From Alphaproteobacteria bacterium (GTDB lineage Bacteria > Pseudomonadota > Alphaproteobacteria > Sphingomonadales > Sphingomonadaceae), in NCBI GenBank assembly GCA_020249025.1, contig JADCGM010000015.1, positions 1 through 6,090 on the forward strand: a stretch of DNA of 6,090 nucleotides. The letters run 5' to 3'. Positions 1 to 5,499 of the stretch are shown here, in pieces; the first letter of the stretch is position 1, and every line of letters starts with the position of its first letter. The position numbers and the translations under genes are program-made. The notes under the pieces were generated by a model. That model worked only from the letters and a program-made list of their open reading frames with translations. It had not been told where the DNA came from and made no database searches.

Positions 1-17
1 CGCGCGCCGCGCCAGCA

Positions 18-551
18 TCAGTTGAGCCGTTCGGTCAGCTCGATCATCCGCCCGTCGGGATCGAAGACCATGAGGAAGGTCGCATCCCATTCGTCGCTGA
101 CGCTCTTGATGTGCGAGGTGTCCGGCCCCTTGTGGATGCGCGCGCCCATCGCCTTCAGCTTCTCGGTGATGGCGGCGATGCCCCTGGTCTCGATCATGAG
201 GATGGATTGCCCGACCTGCATGCGCCCGTCGAGCTTCGGCAGCGGCCGCTTCGGGCCATATTGCAGCAGCCCGACCATGCCGATGTAGGGGTCCTTGCCC
301 TTCATGATGACGAGCCGGGTCGGATCGCCGGGCTTCACCCCGTCGACGGGCAGCCCCTGCCCTGTCACCGTGCCGCCCTTGCCGTCGTACCAGAGCTCGA
401 AGCCGAGTGTCCGGTAGAAGGCGATCGACGCGTCGAGGTCGTTGACCACGAGCGTCGTGCGCCGCACCACCGTGCCGTCGCTGGGGGCGGCCGTCGCTTG
501 CCCTGCGACGGCCGCCAGCGCGACGAGCCCGGCGAGGAGGATCCGCTTCAC
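18..551 (-). CDS. Exported VOC-fold (glyoxalase/dioxygenase superfamily) protein
   Basis: A 177-residue protein from a GTG start at 551 that overlaps the DUF1838 stop codon (GTGA), with AAGAAGG a few bases upstream. Residues 1-21 are a signal peptide ('ILLAGLVALAAVAGQATA'), which is unusual because most VOC enzymes are cytoplasmic. The mature part has the two-module VOC layout. Module one opens with 'RTTLVVNDLDASIAFYRTLGFEL' (31-53). Module two opens around 'GQSILMIETRGIAAITEKLKAMGA' (114-137) and closes with 'FDPDGRMIELTER' (163-175), which keeps the C-terminal glutamate (Glu171) used as a metal ligand in many members. The first-module histidine ligand appears replaced by Arg31, and the second-module one by Gln115, by my alignment to the general HxxLxVxD pattern. 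It may therefore bind metal differently, or not at all. Family members include glyoxalase I, extradiol dioxygenases, methylmalonyl-CoA epimerase and resistance proteins. The reaction here is unknown. It is the last complete gene of the operon in view. Confidence 0.9.
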   Translation of the reverse strand: MKRILLAGLVALAAVAGQATAAPSDGTVVRRTTLVVNDLDASIAFYRTLGFELWYDGKGGTVTGQGLPVDGVKPGDPTRLVIMKGKDPYIGMVGLLQYGPKRPLPKLDGRMQVGQSILMIETRGIAAITEKLKAMGARIHKGPDTSHIKSVSDEWDATFLMVFDPDGRMIELTERLN

Positions 552-1453
552 TTGGCCTTCTTGGCCGCCCGCTCGGCGTCGACCTTGCGCTTGAAGACGG
601 TCCAGGTGGTGTCATTCGGCCGCGTGTCGTCGACCGGCGGCGGCGCGACATAGGCCGGGTAGTTCTTGCGGACCTCGTCCTTGATCCAGCCCGGCAGCTC
701 CTCGAAATTGTTGAGGCGCAGCCCGCCGGTGTAGTGGATCAGGGTGCCTTCGAGGCCGCCCATCTTCATCCACGGCAGCCAGTCCGAAATCCGGCCCCAA
801 GAAATGACGGTGTCATCCGAACGGCTGGTCTTCGGGTCGGCGAGCACCTTGTAGGGCACCACCGCGGTCAGGAATTCGGCGGCCTGATACTTGTTGCCGA
901 CATAGTCCTGATACTCGCCCGCCAGCGGGTTGTCGTAGAACAGCAACGCCGCGCCGCCGCCCTGATAGACGTAGCCGTCCTTGACCATGTGGGTGAACTT
1001 GGCGGTCGGGTTGCCCTTCTCGTCGCGCGACCAGTTGACCCCGCGCGAGTTCACCGGATCGTTGTTGACGTGCATGACCTCGACGGTCTCGCCCGTCCAA
1101 GGGTTCTTCCACTCGCGCAGCACCTCCTTGGTACCGGGCAGCGTGTAGAACATGATCTCGCGGTTGACCGAGCGCGAGCCGACGCCGCGGACCGGGTCGG
1201 TGAACGGCTGGCACTGGCGCATCGACATCGCATAGACGTCGAACAGGTGCCGGTCCTTCTCGCCGCGGATGCGGCTGTAGACCGTGCCCCACCAGTAGAA
1301 GGGCGTCCATTCGCCCGCCTTCGTTGAGCAGATCACCTTGGTGTTCATCTTGAAGGCGTCGTCCGGGTTCGACGGATCGAGCGGCTTCTGGGCGAGCGCG
1401 GGGGCCGCGAGCGTGGCGACGGCAGCGAGCCCGGCGATAATGGTCGCGCGCAT
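548..1453 (-). CDS. DUF1838 family exported protein, downstream paralogue
   Basis: A 301-residue protein from ATG at 1453. An in-frame GTG one codon earlier (1456) is possible but sits too close to the ribosome binding site. Residues 1-21 form a signal peptide with probable cleavage at ALA/Q. The mature chain is clearly paralogous to the gene immediately upstream. Over the first 113 aligned mature residues I count 61 identities with no gap. Shared blocks include 'GEKDRHLF' (64-71), 'RSVNREIM' (94-101), 'WKNPWTGETVEVMHVNNDPVN' (115-135), 'NPLAGEYQDYVGNKYQAAE' (175-193), 'ISWGRISDWLPWMKMG' (217-232) and a C-terminal 'APPPVDDTRPNDTTW' (270-284). Cys42 and Cys81 are its only cysteines and match those of the paralogue, so a periplasmic disulfide is plausible. 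The family has no established function, and I do not see a recognisable catalytic motif. The stop overlaps the VOC gene start by 4 bases (GTGA). Confidence 0.9.
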   Translation of the reverse strand: MRATIIAGLAAVATLAAPALAQKPLDPSNPDDAFKMNTKVICSTKAGEWTPFYWWGTVYSRIRGEKDRHLFDVYAMSMRQCQPFTDPVRGVGSRSVNREIMFYTLPGTKEVLREWKNPWTGETVEVMHVNNDPVNSRGVNWSRDEKGNPTAKFTHMVKDGYVYQGGGAALLFYDNPLAGEYQDYVGNKYQAAEFLTAVVPYKVLADPKTSRSDDTVISWGRISDWLPWMKMGGLEGTLIHYTGGLRLNNFEELPGWIKDEVRKNYPAYVAPPPVDDTRPNDTTWTVFKRKVDAERAAKKAK

Positions 1454-2343
1454 CACTTGGCCTCCCCCTTCTTGGCTTCCATCCGCTTCTTGAAGACTTC
1501 CCAGCTCGTCTCGTTGGGACGCGCGTCGTCGAGCGGCGGCGGCGCCGCATATTGCGGGTAGCGCTCCTTGAGGATCGTGCGCAGCGGCTCGGGCAGATCG
1601 TCGATCGACTTGGCGCGGCCGCCGACCGTCGCGGTGTAGACCGCGCCGTTACGGTCACCCATCTTCATCCACGGCAGCCAGCCGGAGATGCGCGACCACG
1701 AGATCGAATGATGCGCCACCGTCGGCTTCGATGCGTCGAACAGGTCGGCCGCGTAGAAGAAGTCGGAGCCCATCTCCATCGCGTGATAGCTGCCGCCGAC
1801 CCAGTCCTGATACTCGCCGCCGAGCGGGTTCTTGTAGAACAGCGGCGCGTTGCCGGTGCGGATCGCGCGCTTGCCGACGACCTCGAAGTCCGCCGCGATC
1901 GGCTTGCCGTCGGGGCGCAGCGCGAACATCGGCTGGCGCATGTTCACCGGATCGTTGGCGACGTGGATCACCTCCAGCGTCTCGCCCGTCCACGGGTTCT
2001 TCCAGCTGTCGGCGATGGTCTCGGTCTTGGGATCGAGATGGATCATGATCTCGCGGCTGACCGAGCGGAAGCCCGATCCGCGCTGCGGGTCCTTCAGATT
2101 CTTGCACTGGCGGATGTTCATGCCCTGCAGCTTGAACAGCTCGCGGTCGCGCTCGCCCTCGACGCGGCTGAACATCGCGCCCTTCCACCAGTAGATGACC
2201 GTCTCGCCTTCCTTCAGCGAGCAGATCGACTTCTGGACGAGCTTCAGCGCGTCTTCGGGCTTGGCGGGGTCGAGCATCTTGCCCGCCGTCACCGGCGTCG
2301 CCAGCGCGGTCGCCAGCAGCAGGAACAGGGTTCGCTTGGTCAC
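1453..2343 (-). CDS. DUF1838 family exported protein, upstream paralogue
   Basis: A 296-residue protein starting with GTG at 2343, which overlaps the cytochrome stop codon (GTGA) and has AAAGG about 9 bases upstream. Residues 1-20 form a signal peptide ('TKRTLFLLLATALATPVTA'), so the mature protein should be periplasmic. The mature part matches my recollection of the DUF1838 family, which has no established function. It has 'LDPAKPEDALK' near the N-terminus, 'YWWKG' (51-55), 'GERDRELF' (63-70), 'RSVSREIM' (93-100), 'WKNPWTGETLEVIHVANDPVN' (114-134), 'NPLGGEYQDWVGGSYHAME' (172-190) and 'ISWSRISGWLPWMKMG' (214-229). It has only two cysteines, Cys41 and Cys80, at the same spacing as in its neighbour. 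The reading frame remains open upstream of 2343 to 2925, but that extension lies antisense to nothing and in frame-shadow of the cytochrome gene, and it would bury the signal peptide, so I reject it. It ends one base into the start codon of the second DUF1838 gene. Confidence 0.9.
   Translation of the reverse strand: MTKRTLFLLLATALATPVTAGKMLDPAKPEDALKLVQKSICSLKEGETVIYWWKGAMFSRVEGERDRELFKLQGMNIRQCKNLKDPQRGSGFRSVSREIMIHLDPKTETIADSWKNPWTGETLEVIHVANDPVNMRQPMFALRPDGKPIAADFEVVGKRAIRTGNAPLFYKNPLGGEYQDWVGGSYHAMEMGSDFFYAADLFDASKPTVAHHSISWSRISGWLPWMKMGDRNGAVYTATVGGRAKSIDDLPEPLRTILKERYPQYAAPPPLDDARPNETSWEVFKKRMEAKKGEAK
1461..1468 (-). promoter_or_regulatory. Ribosome binding site that decides the start of the second DUF1838 gene
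   Basis: The minus strand reads GGGGGAGG, lying inside the last codons of the upstream DUF1838 gene. It is 7 bases from the ATG at 1453 but only 4 bases from the in-frame GTG at 1456. The better spacing favours the ATG, giving a TGATG stop-start overlap. Confidence 0.6.
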
Positions 2344-2918
2344 GCGGCGTCGCCTTTCGTCGAGCCGCCCGGGAGCATCGCGCGGAGCACCCGGTCGCGG
2401 CGGTTGAAGTGGTGGTAGAGCGCGGCGCCCGCATGCACGGCGACGATCGACAGGATCGCCCAGGCGAGCGTGAAGTGGACCCAGTAGAAGACGGCGACGC
2501 CGGTCTTCGACTTGGGCGTGATCGGCGGGATCTCGAACAGGCCCCAGAACTTCGTCCCGCTGCCGAAGAAGGACGACGACAGCCAGCCCGTCACCGGCAC
2601 GAGGATCATCAGCGCGTAGAGAAGCAGGTGCGTGCGGTGGCTCCACGTCGCCTCGAACGGAGTCAGCGGCGCGGTCACCGGCACCGGATTGCGCCGCCGC
2701 CACAGCAGCCGCCCGATCACCAGCGCCAGCGCGATCAGGCCGAACGCCTTGTGCCAGTTGATGTAGGTGATGAAGATCAACGGGCTCGATTTGAACCACG
2801 GCAGGCTGTCGTTGACGTGGAGGACGAAGATGGAGGTGCCGATGATCAGCACCGCCATCGCCCAGTGGAACAGCTTGGCGATCCCTCCCCAGTCCCGCTC
2901 GCTGTTCCGCCACGCCAT
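2340..2918 (-). CDS. Cytochrome b561-type diheme membrane protein
   Basis: A 192-residue integral inner-membrane protein of the bacterial cytochrome b561 family (cytochrome b/b6-like, four helices). Such proteins pass electrons between the ubiquinone pool and periplasmic partners or oxidants. Four hydrophobic segments are visible at about 14-34, 49-73, 95-116 and 143-170. Candidate haem-ligand histidines sit at the usual places: His18 in 'LFHWAM' of helix 1, His56 in 'WHKAFG' of helix 2, and His148 ('WVHF') and His162 ('VHAGAALYHH') in helix 4. Ligand assignment is by family analogy. Length is close to the family norm of about 175-200 residues. The ATG at 2918 lies 11 bases after the receptor stop with a modest AGGGG upstream. 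The stop overlaps the start of the next gene by 4 bases (GTGA), which suggests translational coupling. The partner is not known. The adjacent exported DUF1838 and VOC proteins are natural candidates, but this is inference. Confidence 0.93.
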   Translation of the reverse strand: MAWRNSERDWGGIAKLFHWAMAVLIIGTSIFVLHVNDSLPWFKSSPLIFITYINWHKAFGLIALALVIGRLLWRRRNPVPVTAPLTPFEATWSHRTHLLLYALMILVPVTGWLSSSFFGSGTKFWGLFEIPPITPKSKTGVAVFYWVHFTLAWAILSIVAVHAGAALYHHFNRRDRVLRAMLPGGSTKGDAA

Positions 2919-2929
2919 CGCTCAAGCCC

Positions 2930-5371
2930 CTAGAAGCGGTAGGTCAGGCTGGCCCCGATCTCGCGCTTCTTCGGCGCGGTTACGAGGAAGTCGCGGTAGA
3001 AGGTGGTCTGGCGTCCGCCGAGGCCGTTCGGGATCGAGATCAGCCGCCGCGTATCGATGAGGCGGGTGATGACGAGCGGCGTCCGGTCGTCGAGCAGGTT
3101 CTCGACATAGGCCTGGAGCGTCCAGTTCTTGCGCTCGATGCCGACGGCGACGTTCCAGTTGTAGCTGTCGCCGGTGTGGACGAGGTTGTCGACCTGGACG
3201 TAGCGCTTGCTCTCATAGGCGAAGTCGGAGCGGAGGAAGGCGTCCATTCCCTCGGCCACCGGCTGGGTGACCTCGGTGCTGATCACGAACTGGTGCTGCG
3301 GCGTCTGCGGCAGGCGGTTGCCCTTCACCTGGCCGTTGCGGGTGTCGGTGTCGGCCGGGTTGCGCGCGCCGCTCGGCAGGAACGACGGGAAGCCGTCGGT
3401 GTCGAAGATGCGCTCGGTGTTCTCGTCGTCGAAGTCGACGAACTTGGCGTTCACTAACGTGTAGGCGAAGCGCATGAACAGCCAGCTCGCCGGCTTGCCG
3501 CTGAGATCGACTTCCCAGCCCTTGATCTCGGATTCGCCAGCGTTCTGGATGAAGGCCGCGTTGGCCGCCGCACCCGCCGTCGTCACATAGGGCTCGGAGC
3601 GGGTGAGCTGCTGCTTCTTCCAGTCGACGTAGAAGGCGCTGGTGCTGAACGACAGCCGCCGGTCGAAGGCGCGGCCCTTGACGCCCAGCTCATAGTTCCA
3701 TGCCGATTCCTCGTCGAAGGTCTCGAGACCCTCGCTCTGGAAGAATGCGACATCGGCAGGCCGCGCGTTGGTCGGCAGGTCGTTGAAGCCGCCCGGCTTG
3801 TTGCCTTTGGCGACCGAGCCGTAGACCGTCAGGTCCTCGTTCGCCTCGAAGCGCGCGGTGACGCGGGGCAGGAAGGCCGTGAACTTCTGCACGCGCTCGA
3901 GCGTGATCGGCAGGACGACGCCGGTCGGCGTCGTCGCCGCGGCGGTCGACGCCTCGTTGGTGCCGATGATCTTGTCCTGCTGGTAGCGGGCCTCCGCGCT
4001 CATCGTGAAGCGCTCGGTGAAATCGGCCTCGATCATGCCGAACAGCGCGCGGTTGCGGACGCCGTCGTTGGTGCCGAGATCGTAGCGGGCGTTGCGCTGG
4101 TAGTTGTAGCTGAAGCGGGTGCCGTCATCCTCGTTGTAGATGAAGGCGCCGAACAGGCCGCGCACCTTCGCCGCGCGCGGGGTCATCACGCGCAGCTCCT
4201 GGCTGATGTCGCGGACCTGCGCGCTCTCGATGGTCGGCGCAAAGCTCGTGATCGGGAACGTCGCCGACGGGATCGGCTGGTAGATGTTGTCGAACGTCTG
4301 CTGGTTCTTGGTCTTGTTGAACGCGCTGATCGACGTGAACGTCCAGTCGCTGTCGGTCGTGTATTCGAGCTTGGCGCTCGACCGGAACGTCTTGCGGTCG
4401 AGCCCGTCGTAACCGCGCGCCTCGATCTCGTCGATGTTCCAGGCGTAGGTCTTCGGGCTCTCCATCTCGCCGCAATAATAGCCGACGGTGCGGCCGCGGG
4501 CCTGCGGAATGCCCGCCACCGTCGCGGTGATCACCGGCAGGAAGCAGTTGAGGTTGGCGCTGCCGAACAGCTGGATCGCGAAGCCCTTGTCGCGGTCGCG
4601 GGCGAAGCCGACGTTGAAGGTGGCGGTGAAATTCTCGCCGCCCTTCAGCACGAGCTTGCCGCCGATGCTGCGGCTCTGCTGGTCGCCGATGTCGCGCTTG
4701 CCGTTGTCGCCGTTGCGGTAGTCGCCGCCGAAATCGTAGCTGCGGCCGTTGATCTCGAAGAAGACGTTGTCGGTCAGCGGGCCGCTGACGAAGCCCGACG
4801 CCTCATAATGGCCGTACTGGCCGGCGGTCAGCTTCAGCTTGCCTTCGAAGGTGTCGCCGGGATCGCGGGTGACGAAGTTGACTGCGCCCGAGAAGGTCTG
4901 GCGGCCATAGAGCGCCGACTGCGGGCCCTTGATGACCTCGACGCGCTGGAGATTGTCGAGCTGGTAGCTGGTGATGTTGCCCGACACATAGACGCCGTCG
5001 ACGAAGAAGGAGGCGTTGGGCGTGCCGAGGATGTTCGACATGCCGCGGATCGACGGGCGGCTGTTGGACGCGCCCTGACCCGAGCCCGAGCGGCCGAAGC
5101 CCTGGCGGAACGACAGGCCCGGCGTCTGCATCGCGAGGTCGGAGATGTCGTCGACATTGGCCTTGTCGAGCTGGTCGGCGGTGACCGCCGTGATCGACAG
5201 CGGCACGTCGATGAGGCTTTCCTGGCGCTTGCGCGCGGTGACCACGATTTCGGTGATGTCGCTCGACTCGGTGACCGCTGTGGGCTGGTCGGACGCGGTC
5301 TGGGCCTGGCCCGCCCCCGCGAGGCTCAGCGCGGTCATGCCCGCCGCCGTCAGCAGAATCGCCTTGCGCAT
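2930..5371 (-). CDS. TonB-dependent outer-membrane receptor
   Basis: An 813-residue protein of the TonB-dependent receptor family, which imports scarce or bulky ligands across the outer membrane using TonB-ExbB-ExbD energy. Residues 1-23 form a signal peptide with probable cleavage at GQA/Q. A TonB box with the sphingomonad-style 'EIVVTARKR' is at 41-49. The plug domain follows at about 52-170, with 'SRPSIRGM' (104-111), 'VDGVY' (124-128), 'VEVIKGPQSALYGR' (144-157) and 'GAVNFVTRDP' (162-171). The rest is a 22-strand-type beta barrel ending in a C-terminal Phe ('GASLTYRF'), the usual assembly signal. Cys276 and Cys300 are the only cysteines and flank a predicted extracellular loop, so a disulfide is plausible. 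Length is typical and the gene looks intact. The start is set by a strong ribosome binding site. It is the first gene of the apparent operon, 11 bases before the cytochrome gene. The ligand cannot be read from the sequence. Relatives in sphingomonads are often annotated for siderophores or for aromatic or other carbon sources. Confidence 0.96.
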   Translation of the reverse strand: MRKAILLTAAGMTALSLAGAGQAQTASDQPTAVTESSDITEIVVTARKRQESLIDVPLSITAVTADQLDKANVDDISDLAMQTPGLSFRQGFGRSGSGQGASNSRPSIRGMSNILGTPNASFFVDGVYVSGNITSYQLDNLQRVEVIKGPQSALYGRQTFSGAVNFVTRDPGDTFEGKLKLTAGQYGHYEASGFVSGPLTDNVFFEINGRSYDFGGDYRNGDNGKRDIGDQQSRSIGGKLVLKGGENFTATFNVGFARDRDKGFAIQLFGSANLNCFLPVITATVAGIPQARGRTVGYYCGEMESPKTYAWNIDEIEARGYDGLDRKTFRSSAKLEYTTDSDWTFTSISAFNKTKNQQTFDNIYQPIPSATFPITSFAPTIESAQVRDISQELRVMTPRAAKVRGLFGAFIYNEDDGTRFSYNYQRNARYDLGTNDGVRNRALFGMIEADFTERFTMSAEARYQQDKIIGTNEASTAAATTPTGVVLPITLERVQKFTAFLPRVTARFEANEDLTVYGSVAKGNKPGGFNDLPTNARPADVAFFQSEGLETFDEESAWNYELGVKGRAFDRRLSFSTSAFYVDWKKQQLTRSEPYVTTAGAAANAAFIQNAGESEIKGWEVDLSGKPASWLFMRFAYTLVNAKFVDFDDENTERIFDTDGFPSFLPSGARNPADTDTRNGQVKGNRLPQTPQHQFVISTEVTQPVAEGMDAFLRSDFAYESKRYVQVDNLVHTGDSYNWNVAVGIERKNWTLQAYVENLLDDRTPLVITRLIDTRRLISIPNGLGGRQTTFYRDFLVTAPKKREIGASLTYRF

Positions 5372-5376
5372 CTGAT

Positions 5377-5385
5377 CTCCCCTCC
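5377..5385 (-). promoter_or_regulatory. Strong ribosome binding site of the receptor gene
   Basis: The minus strand reads GGAGGGGAG, ending 5 bases before the ATG at 5371. This is the best Shine-Dalgarno match at any start in the window and supports the assigned receptor start, which also begins directly with a signal peptide. Confidence 0.75.
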
Positions 5386-5396
5386 GTCCGGCCTGT

Positions 5397-5416
5397 CGCG
5401 CCTGTCCCGAGGCGCG
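5397..5416 (-). other. Leader hairpin upstream of the TonB-dependent receptor
   Basis: A perfect 7-base inverted repeat (CGCGCCT / AGGCGCG) encloses a 6-base loop and ends 25 bases upstream of the receptor start codon. If the promoter at 5470-5499 is used, it lies in the 5' untranslated leader, just upstream of the ribosome binding site. No run of T follows it on the minus strand, so it is not a typical intrinsic terminator. A role in mRNA stability or translation is possible but unproven, and stems this short occur by chance in GC-rich DNA. Confidence 0.3.
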
Positions 5417-5469
5417 TCCGCAGGTCTCCCGGACCGGAAAGGTGAAACGGACCCGTCACATCCGTCCAG

Positions 5470-5499
5470 TTTATAATTTTTACCGTATCATAAGGTCGA
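5470..5499 (-). promoter_or_regulatory. Candidate sigma70-like promoter for the receptor operon
   Basis: Reading the minus strand, TCGACC (5499-5494, four of six matches to TTGACA) is followed after 18 bases by TATAAA (5475-5470, five of six matches to TATAAT). The block around it (about 5470-5507) is strikingly AT-rich against a GC-rich window, as expected for a promoter or operator. It lies about 100 bases upstream of the receptor start, which would give a leader of roughly 90 bases. This is motif matching by eye only. No clear rho-independent terminator separates it from the LysR-type gene, so read-through from that gene is also possible. Confidence 0.4.

Noticed and set aside
111..653. 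Plus-strand open frames over the VOC and DUF1838 genes (also 734-1327 and 1552-2418)
   Set aside because: They lie antisense to well-supported genes, have Arg/Asp/Ala/Val-rich translations without recognisable domains, and follow from the strong codon-position GC bias of the real genes.
1454..1456. GTG at 1456 as start of the downstream DUF1838 gene
   Set aside because: It is possible and would give a GTGA overlap like the other junctions, but it lies only 4 bases from the GGGGGAGG site, whereas the ATG at 1453 has a 7-base spacing. The difference is one residue.
759..1681. The 24-base identical segments as a mobile-element or recombination repeat
   Set aside because: They encode the same conserved WLPWMKMG block in two paralogues, so shared ancestry and protein constraint explain them. 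No terminal inverted repeats or target duplications are seen.
2344..2925. N-terminal extension of the upstream DUF1838 frame giving a 490-residue protein
   Set aside because: The extension overlaps the cytochrome b561 gene in another frame, has low-complexity Arg/Ala/Asp-rich composition typical of GC-rich shadow frames, and would place the clear signal peptide in mid-protein.
5397..5416. Intrinsic terminator for the LysR-type gene
   Set aside because: The stem is not followed by a T-run on the minus strand and lies just before the receptor ribosome binding site, about 85 bases after the regulator stop.
4803..5459. Minus-strand open frame of 218 residues overlapping the receptor start
   Set aside because: It is an out-of-frame shadow of the receptor plug with Arg/His/Gly-rich composition and no domain.
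4808..5476. Plus-strand open frame of 222 residues opposite the receptor plug region and its promoter
   Set aside because: It is antisense to the conserved plug domain, has shadow-frame composition and shows no family resemblance.
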